Positions 1 to 8,787 of a stretch of DNA of 64,000 nt are shown in pieces (the first letter of the stretch is position 1; each line of letters starts with the position of its first letter). The DNA is from Cryobacterium fucosi (GTDB lineage Bacteria > Actinomycetota > Actinomycetes > Actinomycetales > Microbacteriaceae). The translations under genes and the position numbers were made by a program. The stretch is taken from assembly GCF_004403515.1 (NCBI RefSeq), contig NZ_SOHH01000068.1, positions 1-64,000 on the forward strand, given 5' to 3'. The notes below the pieces were generated by a model. That model was given only the letters and a program-made list of their open reading frames with translations. It did no database searches and was not told the DNA's origin.

Positions 1-1625
1 CCTGGCTGGCCGCCGAGGCTGCGCGGGCCGCGCCGGGCGCCGCCGACCCGGTGGCCGCGCCGCCGGAGGGCTTCGTCGACTACCCGGCCGGGAGCCTCGG
101 CACCGTCGTCGCCGAGCGGAAACGCCTCTGCGTCGCGGCCGTGCCGACCCTGATGCCCCTGCCGGGCGGACCGACCATCGGGCGCTGGGCGCACACCATG
201 GCCGAGCTCGCCGTGACCGCCCTCTCCGCCGGGAGGAGCAGCATCCTCGTCGTCCCCGACTACCGGGACCAGGATCAGGTGCAGGCAGCACTCGACCTCC
301 TCGCCCCCGCCGGCACGGTCAGCCGGGTCGACGCCCGCCAGCCGAACGCCGACCGGTACCGGGCATTCCTCGCCTGTCTGGCACCCGCGCCGCGAATCGT
401 CCTGGGCAACCGCTCCGCCGTATACGCCCCGGCGCACGAGCTGGGCCTGATCGCGCTCTGGGACGACGGCGACCCCCTGCACGGCGAACCGCTGAGTCCC
501 TACGTGCACGCGAGGGACGCCGCCCTGGTCAGGCAGGGCCAGGCCGACTGTGCTCTCGTCTTCCTCGGGCACACCCGCACGGTGGAGGTGCAACGCCTCG
601 TCGAACTCGGTTGGCTGGGCGAGGTGCGCCCCGCCAGGAGCCAGCACCCCCGGGTCATCCCTACCGACTTCCAGGCCGCCTCCGACCAGCAGGCCCGCGC
701 CGCGCGGATTCCCTCGGCCGCCTGGCAGGCCGCCAGGGACGCCCTTCAGGACGGGCCGGTGCTCGTGCAGGTGGCCAGCCCCGGCTACGCGCCGATGCTC
801 GCCTGCCAGACCTGCAAGAAGGCGGCCCGCTGCACAGCCTGCCAGGGCCCGCTCGGCCTGGCCTCGGCGGCGTCGCTGCCGTCCTGCCGCTGGTGCGGCG
901 CCCTCGCTGCCGACTGGAGCTGCGCGCACTGCGAGGGCCGCAAACTCCGGGTCGTCAGCCTGGGCACCGGCCGCACCGCCGAGGAACTCGGCCGGGCCTT
1001 CCCCGGGGCCAGGGTCATCATCGCCGACGGTGACCACCAGGTGCAACAGCTCGGCGCCGCACCTGCCCTCGTCATCGCCACCCGCGGTGCCGAGCCGATC
1101 CCGGTCGGCGGCTACCGGGCCATCCTGCTGCTCGACGGGGAACGGATGCTCGCCCGCGAATCCCTCCGCGTCGGGGACGACGGCCTCCGCGCCTGGTGCA
1201 ACACGGCGGCCCTGGCCGCTCCCGGGGCGCCCGTGATGCTCGTCGGAGTCGGCGGCACCCTCGCCCGAGCGCTGAACGCGTGGCAACCCGAGGTGCACGC
1301 GGCCTCCGAGCTGGCCGACCGGCGGCAGCTGCGGTTCCCGCCCGCCGTGCGGGTTGCGTCCGTCACCGGCGCCGCAGAAGACGTGGCGGCGGCTCTTGTC
1401 GACCTCGATCAGGTTCCCGGGCTCGACGTCCTCGGCCCGGTGGCGACCGACCCGCCCCTCGTGCGCGCCATCGTGCGCTTCCCCTACGGGAGCGGCGACG
1501 AGGCCGCCCGCCTGCTCAAGGCCGCCATCGTGCGGAACGCGGCCAGGCGGCGGCGGCCGAAGGGCGCTCCCTTCCGAGCGGCACCTACACTCAAAGTACG
1601 ATTCGACGACCCGGAGTTGCTCTAA
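1..1625 (+). CDS. priA: Primosomal protein N' (PriA), actinobacterial type, 5' end outside window
   Basis: The reading frame is open from the left edge, so the true start lies upstream; 540 residues are visible up to TAA. In other bacteria PriA recognises stalled forks and reloads the replisome. Here the zinc-binding part is clear (CQTCKK, CTACQG, CRWCGA, CAHCEG at about 783-945). The helicase part is degenerate: the usual P-loop is replaced by GGPTIGRW and the DEAH box by DDGD at about 460, as is usual for actinobacterial PriA homologues, so ATP-driven unwinding is doubtful. The stop directly abuts fmt, a common bacterial pairing. The substitutions are seen directly; the loss of helicase activity is inference. 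Confidence 0.88.
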   Translation, partial: WLAAEAARAAPGAADPVAAPPEGFVDYPAGSLGTVVAERKRLCVAAVPTLMPLPGGPTIGRWAHTMAELAVTALSAGRSSILVVPDYRDQDQVQAALDLLAPAGTVSRVDARQPNADRYRAFLACLAPAPRIVLGNRSAVYAPAHELGLIALWDDGDPLHGEPLSPYVHARDAALVRQGQADCALVFLGHTRTVEVQRLVELGWLGEVRPARSQHPRVIPTDFQAASDQQARAARIPSAAWQAARDALQDGPVLVQVASPGYAPMLACQTCKKAARCTACQGPLGLASAASLPSCRWCGALAADWSCAHCEGRKLRVVSLGTGRTAEELGRAFPGARVIIADGDHQVQQLGAAPALVIATRGAEPIPVGGYRAILLLDGERMLARESLRVGDDGLRAWCNTAALAAPGAPVMLVGVGGTLARALNAWQPEVHAASELADRRQLRFPPAVRVASVTGAAEDVAAALVDLDQVPGLDVLGPVATDPPLVRAIVRFPYGSGDEAARLLKAAIVRNAARRRRPKGAPFRAAPTLKVRFDDPELL

Positions 1626-2552
1626 ATGAAAATCGTCTTCGCGGGCACTCCCCAGGCGGCAGTGCCCAGCCTGGCGCTGCTGGCCGACTCCCCGCACGAC
1701 CTCGTCGCCGTGGTGACCCGTACCGATGCGCCGCTCGGCCGCAAGCGCACCCTCACCCCGTCCCCGGTCGGGCAGGCCGCCGCGGACCGCGACCTCCGCC
1801 TGCTCAAGACCAACCGCCTCGACGAGGCCGCCACCGCCGCCACCGCCGAGATCGCGGACCTCGCGCCCGACCTGGGCGTGATCGTCGCCTACGGCGGACT
1901 CGTCAGGGATCCCCTGCTCTCCGTGCCGCGCCTCGGCTGGATCAACCTGCACTTCTCCCTGCTTCCCCGCTGGCGCGGCGCCGCACCGGTGCAGCGTGCC
2001 CTGATCGCCGGCGACGCGCGCACCGGCGCCGCGGTCTTCCAACTGGTGCCCGAACTGGACGCCGGCGCGGTCTTCGCCGTGCAGTCAGAGCCGATCGGCC
2101 GACACGCGACCGCGGGCACCCTGCTCTCCGGACTGAGCGAGAGCGGTGCGCGGCTGCTGCTCGGCGTGGTCGACGACCTCGAGGCCGGTCGGGCAACCGC
2201 GGTCGACCAGTCCGGGGAGGTCACCCTCGCCCCCAAACTCACCCTCGCCGACGCCCGGATCGACTGGTCAGCCCCGGCGGAGACCGTCCACAACCGGATT
2301 CGCGGCGTCACCCCAGAGCCCGGCGCGTTCACCACGGTGAATGACGTTCGCCTCAAACTCCTCGATGTCGCCCCGACCCATGGGGCCCTGCCGCACCCGG
2401 CAGGCGTGATTCGAGAGATCGACAAGAAAGTGCTGATTGGAACCGGGACCGAGCCCCTCGAGCTCGTCACGGTGCAACCGGCGGGAAAGACGACAATGAG
2501 GGCAGCGGACTGGTGGCGTGGACTGGCGGCGACGGAGGTGGTCGCCTCATGA
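1626..2552 (+). CDS. fmt: Methionyl-tRNA formyltransferase
   Basis: Transfers the formyl group of 10-formyltetrahydrofolate to initiator Met-tRNA. The 308-residue product begins MKIVFAGTPQ and carries the catalytic trio of the family: Asn107 and His109 in NLHFSLLP, and Asp145 in LDAG. The C-terminal OB-like tRNA-binding domain covers roughly residues 205-305. Length is normal. The ATG follows the priA stop with no gap, and the last bases overlap rsmB as ATGA at 2549-2552, so the three genes probably form one transcript with coupled translation. Confidence 0.96.
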   Translation: MKIVFAGTPQAAVPSLALLADSPHDLVAVVTRTDAPLGRKRTLTPSPVGQAAADRDLRLLKTNRLDEAATAATAEIADLAPDLGVIVAYGGLVRDPLLSVPRLGWINLHFSLLPRWRGAAPVQRALIAGDARTGAAVFQLVPELDAGAVFAVQSEPIGRHATAGTLLSGLSESGARLLLGVVDDLEAGRATAVDQSGEVTLAPKLTLADARIDWSAPAETVHNRIRGVTPEPGAFTTVNDVRLKLLDVAPTHGALPHPAGVIREIDKKVLIGTGTEPLELVTVQPAGKTTMRAADWWRGLAATEVVAS

Positions 2553-3979
2553 GCGACGAGCGAGGCCGGGGCCGGAAGCAGGAACGCCCGCGCACGCAAC
2601 ACGATTTCGTCCAGCCGGCCAGGCGGGTCGCCTATGAGGTGATCGCGGCCGTGCGCGAATCCGATGCGTACGCCAACCTGCTGCTGCCCACCCGCATCAA
2701 ACGGGCCGCCCTGAACACGGCGGATGCCGCCCTGGCCACCGAGCTGACCTACGGCACCCTGCGGATGCAGGGGTTCTACGACCGGGTCATCGCCGAAGCG
2801 GCCGGCCGGCCGGTCTCCGCGATCGACCCCGCCATCCTCGACGTGCTGCGACTCGGCGCCCACCAGCTCCTCGCGACCCGGGTCGCGACCCACGCCGCGG
2901 TGAACGAATCGGTCGAGCTGGCCAGGCAGGTCGGCTCGCGGGCCGCCACCGGCTTCACCAACGGGGTCCTGCGCACCATCTCCCGGTCCAGCACCGAGGA
3001 ATGGCGCGAGCGGATCCTCGCCGACGCCACCGGCGACGACGACCGTCTCGCAATCGAACACTCCCACCCGGTGTGGGTCGTCCGCGCCTTCCGGCAGTCC
3101 CTCCGGATCGAGGGGCGCGAAGCCGAACTCGATGACCTGCTGATCGCCGACAACGCGGCGCCACGGGTGAACATGGTCGCCCTCCCCGGACTCGTCCCCG
3201 CGGGGGAGACGGCAGGCCTCGGCGAGGCCAACACGTTCTCACCGACCGGTTTCGTGCTTGCCGGCGGAGACCCGGTGCACCTCATGCACGACCACAACGG
3301 CCGGATCCGCGTGCAGGACGAGGGCTCGCAGCTGGCGGCCCTGGCCCTGAGCCGGGCCCGCCCGGCCGAAAAGGGGGAACGCTGGCTCGACCTCTGCGCC
3401 GGCCCGGGCGGCAAGGCGGCGCTGCTCGCCGCCGAGGCCCTCGCCGTGGGCGCCGAGCTCGTGGCCAACGAACTCGTCCCCGCCCGGGCCACGCTTGTGC
3501 GCAAGGCGCTGGCCGCCGTTCCGGCCGCGGTCCCGGTCTGGGAGGAGGACGGCACGACCTTCGGCGACGCCCACCCCGAGGCCTTCGACCGGATCCTCCT
3601 CGACGCGCCCTGCACCGGCCTCGGCGCCCTGCGCCGCCGCCCGGAGGCGCGCTGGCGCAAACTGCCCCGGGATGTCGCCGAGCTCAGCGACCTGCAGTCC
3701 GGCCTGATCGACGCCGCCCTCGGCGCGCTCAAGCCCGGCGGCATCCTCGCCTACGTCACCTGCTCGCCGCACATCGCCGAAACCAGGGGCATCGTGGCCA
3801 CGGCGCTGAAGAAGTGGGGCGGCGCTGTTCGCACCCTCGACACCGCGGGCGTCCTACAGGGCCTCGCGAGCTCCCCGCTCGACCTGCCCGGCGACGGCGG
3901 CAGCGGCAGCGTACAACTCTGGCCGCACCGGCACGGCACGGACGCGATGTTCATCACCCTGCTCGAACGCACCGCCTAG
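2549..3979 (+). CDS. rsmB: 16S rRNA (cytosine-C5)-methyltransferase RsmB
   Basis: Methylates C967 of 16S rRNA (E. coli numbering) using S-adenosylmethionine. The 476-residue protein has an N-terminal NusB-like RNA-binding domain (about 20-150) and a C-terminal Rossmann methyltransferase. The SAM loop reads DLCAGPGGK, and the two catalytic cysteines are Cys355 in APCTGLG and Cys405 in VTCSPH. I chose the ATG at 2549 because it overlaps the fmt stop; an in-frame start at 2513 would lie deep inside fmt. The C-terminus is complete, and the gene is followed by a 164-bp intergenic region. Confidence 0.94.
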   Translation: MSDERGRGRKQERPRTQHDFVQPARRVAYEVIAAVRESDAYANLLLPTRIKRAALNTADAALATELTYGTLRMQGFYDRVIAEAAGRPVSAIDPAILDVLRLGAHQLLATRVATHAAVNESVELARQVGSRAATGFTNGVLRTISRSSTEEWRERILADATGDDDRLAIEHSHPVWVVRAFRQSLRIEGREAELDDLLIADNAAPRVNMVALPGLVPAGETAGLGEANTFSPTGFVLAGGDPVHLMHDHNGRIRVQDEGSQLAALALSRARPAEKGERWLDLCAGPGGKAALLAAEALAVGAELVANELVPARATLVRKALAAVPAAVPVWEEDGTTFGDAHPEAFDRILLDAPCTGLGALRRRPEARWRKLPRDVAELSDLQSGLIDAALGALKPGGILAYVTCSPHIAETRGIVATALKKWGGAVRTLDTAGVLQGLASSPLDLPGDGGSGSVQLWPHRHGTDAMFITLLERTA

Positions 3980-3983
3980 CCCG

Positions 3984-4071
3984 CGTCGAATTCGACGGAG
4001 TTTTTGACCTTCCGGGCATATAAGTGCTCGATTTGGGCGATTTCGGCGCAAATCTCCGTCGAATTCGACGG
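3984..4071. repeat. Twin-palindrome intergenic element
   Basis: Two copies of the 14-bp palindrome CGTCGAATTCGACG lie at 3984-3997 and 4057-4070. Extended, the left copy ends in GGAG and the right begins with CTCC, so the outer sequence CTCCGTCGAATTCGACG forms a 17-bp inverted repeat. The segment between them (about 60 bp) is visibly richer in A and T than the neighbouring genes. It looks like a small mobile-derived or REP-like element, or a paired operator; the sequence alone does not decide. No coding sequence is visible in it. Confidence 0.7.
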
Positions 4072-4131
4072 GTAGTTCGCGGGGCGGGTGCGGGCAGCGG
4101 GCTGCGGGAACGGTGGGCGGATGCCACGGGT

Positions 4132-4137
4132 TAGGGT
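4132..4137 (+). promoter_or_regulatory. -10 hexamer TAGGGT, leaderless rpe
   Basis: TAGGGT ends six bases before the rpe ATG, so transcription would begin at or next to the start codon. No Shine-Dalgarno sequence precedes this ATG and no clear -35 box is seen. Confidence 0.55.
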
Positions 4138-4143
4138 GAAGTC

Positions 4144-4812
4144 ATGCCCTCCAGGATCAACCCGAGCATTCTCGCCGCCGACTTCGCCAACCTCGAACAG
4201 GAACTGGGGCGCATCCGCACCGCCGACCTCGTGCACGTGGACATCATGGACAACCATTTCGTGCCGAACCTCACGTTCGGCCCGCCCGTCGTCTCCCGCC
4301 TGGCCCAGGTCTCGCCACTGCCGTTCGACGTGCACCTGATGATCGACAACCCCGAGCGGTGGGCGCCCGGCTACGCGGAGGCCGGGGCCTTCTCGGTGAC
4401 CTTCCACGCCGAGGCCACCACCAACCCGGTCGGCCTGGCGCGGAAGCTGCGCTCGATCGGCGCGCGCGCGGGCATCGCCCTCAAGCCGGGCACCGCGGTC
4501 GAGCCCTACCTCGAACTCCTGCCCGAATTCGACCAGGTCCTGGTGATGACCGTCGAGCCGGGCTTCGGTGGGCAGAGCTTCATGCCGTCGACCATGCGCA
4601 AGCTGAAGACGCTCTCCGAGAACGTCCGCAAGGGCGGCCTCGACGTCTGGCTGCAGGTCGACGGCGGCATCACCGAGGACACCATCGTGATCGCCGCCGA
4701 GGCCGGCGCCGACACGTTCGTCGCCGGTTCGAGCGTGTTCAACGCCGCCGATCCCGCCGCCCAGATCGCCCGGCTGCGCGCCGCCGCGGACGAACACCGG
4801 CACGCGCACTAG
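4144..4812 (+). CDS. rpe: Ribulose-phosphate 3-epimerase
   Basis: Interconverts ribulose 5-phosphate and xylulose 5-phosphate in the pentose phosphate pathway. The 222-residue TIM barrel has family signatures: INPSILAADFANL at the N-terminus, VHVDIMDNHFVPN with metal/acid-base Asp33, the MTVEPGFGGQ loop, and QVDGGI with Asp173. Its neighbours are hisE downstream, and the other pentose phosphate genes are about 43 kb away on the other strand. The start has no upstream ribosome-binding site but sits six bases after a -10-like hexamer, so the mRNA is probably leaderless. Confidence 0.96.
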   Translation: MPSRINPSILAADFANLEQELGRIRTADLVHVDIMDNHFVPNLTFGPPVVSRLAQVSPLPFDVHLMIDNPERWAPGYAEAGAFSVTFHAEATTNPVGLARKLRSIGARAGIALKPGTAVEPYLELLPEFDQVLVMTVEPGFGGQSFMPSTMRKLKTLSENVRKGGLDVWLQVDGGITEDTIVIAAEAGADTFVAGSSVFNAADPAAQIARLRAAADEHRHAH

Positions 4813-4818
4813 TAACCT
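4813..4818 (+). promoter_or_regulatory. -10 hexamer TAACCT, leaderless hisE
   Basis: TAACCT begins directly after the rpe stop codon and ends six bases before the hisE GTG. The spacing matches the other leaderless genes of this window. Confidence 0.5.
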
Positions 4819-4824
4819 AGGGGA

Positions 4825-5088
4825 GTGAAGACATTCGACGACCTCTTCGCTGAGCTGAGCGACAAAGCACGAACCAGGCCTGAGGGCTCTGGAACAGTGC
4901 GTGAGCTTGATGCCGGCGTGCACGCCATCGGCAAGAAGATCGTTGAGGAAGCCGCAGAAGTCTGGATGGCGGCCGAATTCCAAAGCGACGAGGAGACGGC
5001 GGCCGAGATGTCGCAGCTCATCTACCACGTGCAGGTGCTCATGCTGGCGAAGGGGCTCACCCCGGCCGACGTGTACCGGCATCTGTGA
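4825..5088 (+). CDS. hisE: Phosphoribosyl-ATP pyrophosphatase
   Basis: Second step of histidine synthesis: hydrolyses phosphoribosyl-ATP to phosphoribosyl-AMP and pyrophosphate. The 87-residue all-alpha protein has the MazG-like acidic motif [15 protein letters not shown] and ends with the usual DVYRHL-type tail. The start is GTG at 4825, 12 bases after the rpe stop. HisE and HisI are separate genes here, as usual in actinobacteria, rather than one fused HisIE. Confidence 0.95.
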   Translation: MKTFDDLFAELSDKARTRPEGSGTVRELDAGVHAIGKKIVEEAAEVWMAAEFQSDEETAAEMSQLIYHVQVLMLAKGLTPADVYRHL

Positions 5089-5148
5089 CGGCCCGGCCAC
5101 CGGCCGACTCCGTCCACCTCCGCAAACGTTGAACGCTGAAAGAACACC

Positions 5149-5988
5149 ATGTTGAGAATCGCCGTGCCCAACAAGGGCTCGTTGTCCGAAACCGCCGCGC
5201 AGATGCTGTCCGAGGCCGGGTACACCGGTCGTCGCGATCCGCGCGACCTCGTCGTCGCGGACCCGCGCAACGACGTCGAGTTCTTCTACCTCCGACCCCG
5301 TGACATCGCCACCTACGTCGGTTCCGGAGCCCTCGACGTGGGAATCACCGGCCGGGACCTGCTGCTCGACTCCCGCTCCCCGGCCCACGAGATCGCCAGC
5401 CTCGACTTCGGCGACTCCACCTTCCGCTTCGCCGGCCCCGCCGGCAGGTTCACCGAACTCTCCGACCTGTCGGGCCTGCGCGTCGCGACCAGCTACCCCG
5501 GCCTGGTCGAGGCCTTCCTGGCCGAGCACAGCGTGACGGTCACCCTCGTCACCCTCGACGGCGCCGTCGAATCGGCGGTCCAGCTCGGGGTCGCGGATGC
5601 CGTCGCCGACGTCGTGTCCACCGGCTCCACCCTGCGCAAGGCCGGCCTGGACATCTTCGGCCCGGTCATCCTCCAGTCGACGGCCGTGCTGATCACCTCC
5701 GAGAACGAGAAGCCCGGAATCGCGACACTCCTGCGCCGCCTCCAGGGCGTGCTCGTGGCCCGCCAGTACGTGCTGATGGACTACGACATCCCGGCGGCCC
5801 TGCTCGACGACGCCTGCCTGCTCGCGCCCGGGATCGAGTCGCCCACGGTGTCCTCGCTGCACGACCCGGAATGGGTCGCCGTGCGCGTGATGATCCCGCG
5901 CCTGGACACCAACCACGTCATGGACGCGCTCTACGAACTGGGCGCCAGGGCGATCCTGATCAGCTCCATCCACAACGCCCGACTGTAA
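5149..5988 (+). CDS. hisG: ATP phosphoribosyltransferase, long form
   Basis: First committed step of histidine synthesis: condenses ATP and PRPP. At 279 residues it is the long form, with two periplasmic-binding-protein-like catalytic lobes and a C-terminal ACT-like domain (about 205-279) that binds histidine for feedback inhibition. The PRPP-binding stretch [21 protein letters not shown] is at about 143-163, and the N-terminus reads [13 protein letters not shown]. The gene follows hisE after 60 bp and is followed by hisF after 38 bp. Confidence 0.96.
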   Translation: MLRIAVPNKGSLSETAAQMLSEAGYTGRRDPRDLVVADPRNDVEFFYLRPRDIATYVGSGALDVGITGRDLLLDSRSPAHEIASLDFGDSTFRFAGPAGRFTELSDLSGLRVATSYPGLVEAFLAEHSVTVTLVTLDGAVESAVQLGVADAVADVVSTGSTLRKAGLDIFGPVILQSTAVLITSENEKPGIATLLRRLQGVLVARQYVLMDYDIPAALLDDACLLAPGIESPTVSSLHDPEWVAVRVMIPRLDTNHVMDALYELGARAILISSIHNARL

Positions 5989-6026
5989 CCTGCTGTGTTC
6001 CGAGAAGAATCGTCACGGAGGAAATC

Positions 6027-6788
6027 GTGAGTCTTGCTGTGCGGGTGATTCCCTGTCTCGACGTGGCCAATGGCCGCGTGGTGAAGGGCGTGAACTTCCA
6101 GAACCTGCGCGACGCGGGCGACCCGGTCGAGCTCGCCCGCCGCTACTACGAGCAGGGTGCCGACGAACTCACCTTCCTCGACGTCACCGCGACCGTCGAC
6201 AACCGCTCCACCACCTACGACGTCGTGCGCGCCACCGCGGAGCAGGTGTTCATCCCGCTGACCGTCGGCGGTGGAATCCGCAGTGTGGAGGACGTCTCCC
6301 GGCTGCAGGCCAGCGGCGCGGACAAGGTCGGCGTCAACAGCGCGGCGATCGCCCGCCCGGCCCTGATCGGGGAGATCGCCGACCGCTTCGGCTCCCAGGT
6401 CCTCGTGCTCTCGCTCGACGTGAAACGCAGCGACCGGACCGAATCGGGTTTCATCGTCACCACCCACGGCGGCCGCACCGAGACCAGCCTGGATGCCGTG
6501 GCCTGGGCCGCCACCGCGATCGAGCTGGGCGTCGGCGAACTCCTCGTGAACTCCATCGACGCCGACGGAACCAAGACCGGCTTCGACCTCGAGCTCATCG
6601 CGATCATGCGTGAACTCAGTCCCGTGCCGGTGATCGCCTCCGGGGGCGCCGGGCGGGCCCTTGACTTCCCGCCGGCGATCGCGGCCGGCGCGGACGCGGT
6701 GCTCGCGGCATCCGTCTTCCACAACGGCGAGCTGACCATCAACGATGTGAAGCGGGAGCTCCGCGCCGCCGGGATGCCGGTGCGCTGA
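6027..6788 (+). CDS. hisF: Imidazole glycerol phosphate synthase, cyclase subunit
   Basis: The HisF subunit uses ammonia from the HisH glutaminase to form imidazole glycerol phosphate and AICAR. The 253-residue TIM barrel carries both catalytic aspartates: Asp12 in IPCLDVANG and Asp131 in LSLDVKR. I chose the GTG at 6027 because GGAGGAA sits five bases upstream and the protein then begins at the family's usual point; upstream in-frame starts lie inside hisG. HisH and HisA are not in this window, so the his genes are split in the genome. Confidence 0.95.
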   Translation: MSLAVRVIPCLDVANGRVVKGVNFQNLRDAGDPVELARRYYEQGADELTFLDVTATVDNRSTTYDVVRATAEQVFIPLTVGGGIRSVEDVSRLQASGADKVGVNSAAIARPALIGEIADRFGSQVLVLSLDVKRSDRTESGFIVTTHGGRTETSLDAVAWAATAIELGVGELLVNSIDADGTKTGFDLELIAIMRELSPVPVIASGGAGRALDFPPAIAAGADAVLAASVFHNGELTINDVKRELRAAGMPVR

Positions 6789-6841
6789 TGAACCCCGACC
6801 GACCGACGAATGCCGAACGACCGATGAACCCCGAACGAGAA
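6788..6841 (+). repeat. Three imperfect 18-bp tandem units before hisI
   Basis: Three consecutive 18-bp units share the pattern AnGAAnnCCGAnCGACCG, starting at 6788, 6806 and 6824. They fill the space between the hisF stop and the hisI ribosome-binding site, and they remain in frame with hisI. Confidence 0.6.
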
Positions 6842-6850
6842 GGCGCCACC

Positions 6851-7246
6851 ATGAATGACCAGGCACGCTCATCCGTCGACGCCGGCCTGACCCTGGCCGC
6901 ATTCAACTCCGACGGCCTGCTGCCGGCGGTGATCCAGCAGTGGGACACCGGCGAGGTGCTCATGCTCGGCTGGATGGACCGGGAGGCGCTGCGGCGCACC
7001 CTCACCGAGGGCCGCGTCACCTTCTGGTCCCGCAGCCGCCAGGAATACTGGCGCAAGGGCGACACCTCCGGGCACGGGCAATACGTGAAGTCCGCCGCGC
7101 TCGACTGCGACGCCGACACCCTCCTCGTGCGGGTCGACCAGGTCGGCTCCGCCTGCCACACCGGCACGCGCGCCTGCTTCGACGGGCGGGGAATCGACGT
7201 CGCCACCGGCACCCGCCCCGCCGCGCCCGCCGACGCGGTGAACTGA
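6851..7246 (+). CDS. hisI: Phosphoribosyl-AMP cyclohydrolase
   Basis: Third step of histidine synthesis: opens the adenine ring of phosphoribosyl-AMP. The product carries the zinc cysteines in ALDCDAD and [12 protein letters not shown], and the [13 protein letters not shown] substrate motif. I chose the ATG at 6851 (131 residues) because GAGAAGG lies upstream. An alternative ATG at 6788 overlaps the hisF stop and would add a 21-residue repetitive, Pro/Arg-rich tail that other HisI proteins would not be expected to have. The enzyme identity is secure; the start is not. It is followed after two bases by trpE. Confidence 0.93.
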   Translation: MNDQARSSVDAGLTLAAFNSDGLLPAVIQQWDTGEVLMLGWMDREALRRTLTEGRVTFWSRSRQEYWRKGDTSGHGQYVKSAALDCDADTLLVRVDQVGSACHTGTRACFDGRGIDVATGTRPAAPADAVN

Positions 7247-7248
7247 CC

Positions 7249-8787
7249 ATGGCCGTCGACGAGACCACGGCCGGGACGACCACAGCCGAACAGTTCGCGG
7301 CGCTCGGCCCGGAGCACCGCGTCATCCCGGTCATCCGTGAACTGTTCGCCGACGGCGAGACCCCGGTCGGCATCTACCGCAAGCTCGCCGCGGGGGCGCC
7401 GGGCAGTTTCCTCCTCGAGTCGGCCGAACAGGGCGGGATCTGGTCGCGGTTCTCCTTCGTCGGGGTGTCCTCCTTCGGCGTGCTGACCCAGCAGGGCGAT
7501 GCCACCCGGTGGATCGACTACGGCGTGGACGCCGACCGCGCGCTCGGCGCCGCCGCCGGTCTCGGCCCGCTGGCGGCTCTCTCCGCCCTGTTCGAGCGCT
7601 GGCAGACGCCGTGCCTGACCGGGCACCCGCCGCTGACCGGCGGGCTGGTCGGCTTCATCGGCTGGGAGGCCATCCGTCAGATCGAGCGACTGCCGGACCG
7701 GCCCCTGGCCGACTACGACGTGCCGGGCCAGGCGTTCAGCTTCGTCGCCGACCTCGTGGCGATCGACCACAAGTTCGGCACGGTGCAGCTGATCGCGAAC
7801 GTGCTGAACGACGGAACGGACACCCCGGCGGACCTCTGGGCGAGCGCCCAGGCCCGCCTCGACTCCCTCCAGGCCCGGCTCGCCGCGCCGTCGGAGGCCT
7901 GGCTGGCCGAGGTCGACCTGTCGACCGCGCCCGATCCCGTGATGCGCACCACCCGCGCCGACTTCGTCGCCTCGGTCGAGGTCGCCAAGCAGCGCATCGT
8001 CGACGGTGACATCTTCCAGGTCGTCATCTCGCAACGATTCGACCAGGCCTGCACCGCCGACCCGATCGACGTCTACCGGGTGCTCCGCAGCCTGAACCCG
8101 AGCCCGTACATGTACCTCTTGAGCCTCGAGTCCACGTCGGGTGAACCGTACTGGATCGTCGGCTCCTCGCCGGAGGCCCTCGTCAAGGTGCAGCAGGACC
8201 GGGTCTTCACCCACCCGATCGCCGGGTCGAAGCCGCGCGGGACCACCCCGGAAACCGACGCCGACTTCGAAACGGAACTCGCCGGCGACCCGAAGGAGCG
8301 AGCCGAGCACCTCATGCTCGTCGACCTTGCCCGGAACGACCTGCTCAAGGTGTGCGCGGCCGGATCGGTGGAGGTCACCGAATTCATGCGGATCGAACGG
8401 TTCAGCCACATCATGCACCTCGTCTCGTCGGTGGAGGGCAACCTGCTGCCCGGCCGGACCGCCATCGACGTTTTCCGGGCGACCTTCCCGGCCGGAACCC
8501 TGTCCGGCGCGCCGAAGCCCAGTGCCCTGGCGATCATCGACGAACTGGAACCCACCCAGCGCGGAGTCTACGGGGGAGTGGTCGGCTACTTCGGCTTCGC
8601 CGGGGACGCGGACCTCGCCATCGCCATCCGCACGGCCACCATCATGAACGGCGTCGCCAGGGTGCAGTCGGGCGGCGGCCTCGTCGCCGACTCCGATCCG
8701 GCATCCGAATACCAGGAGTCGCAGAACAAGGCGGCCGCCCCGCTGCGCGCCGTGGCCGTGGCCAACGCCATGAAGCGGGTGCGCTGA
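7249..8787 (+). CDS. trpE: Anthranilate synthase component I
   Basis: Makes anthranilate from chorismate with ammonia from a TrpG glutaminase, which is not in this window. The 512-residue protein has the N-terminal regulatory region with the LLES tryptophan-binding motif (about residue 57) and the chorismate-binding C-terminal domain: VISQRF, IAGSKPRGTTPE, LVDLARNDLLKV, FPAGTLSGAPKP and GGVVGYFGF. The ATG at 7249 is two bases after the hisI stop, so histidine and tryptophan genes may share a transcript. No leader peptide or attenuator fits in the two-base gap. Confidence 0.96.
   Translation: MAVDETTAGTTTAEQFAALGPEHRVIPVIRELFADGETPVGIYRKLAAGAPGSFLLESAEQGGIWSRFSFVGVSSFGVLTQQGDATRWIDYGVDADRALGAAAGLGPLAALSALFERWQTPCLTGHPPLTGGLVGFIGWEAIRQIERLPDRPLADYDVPGQAFSFVADLVAIDHKFGTVQLIANVLNDGTDTPADLWASAQARLDSLQARLAAPSEAWLAEVDLSTAPDPVMRTTRADFVASVEVAKQRIVDGDIFQVVISQRFDQACTADPIDVYRVLRSLNPSPYMYLLSLESTSGEPYWIVGSSPEALVKVQQDRVFTHPIAGSKPRGTTPETDADFETELAGDPKERAEHLMLVDLARNDLLKVCAAGSVEVTEFMRIERFSHIMHLVSSVEGNLLPGRTAIDVFRATFPAGTLSGAPKPSALAIIDELEPTQRGVYGGVVGYFGFAGDADLAIAIRTATIMNGVARVQSGGGLVADSDPASEYQESQNKAAAPLRAVAVANAMKRVR

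Noticed and set aside
1-1625. priA as a pseudogene because its helicase motifs are missing
   Set aside because: The frame is intact, the zinc cysteines are conserved, and the same motif loss is usual for actinobacterial PriA.
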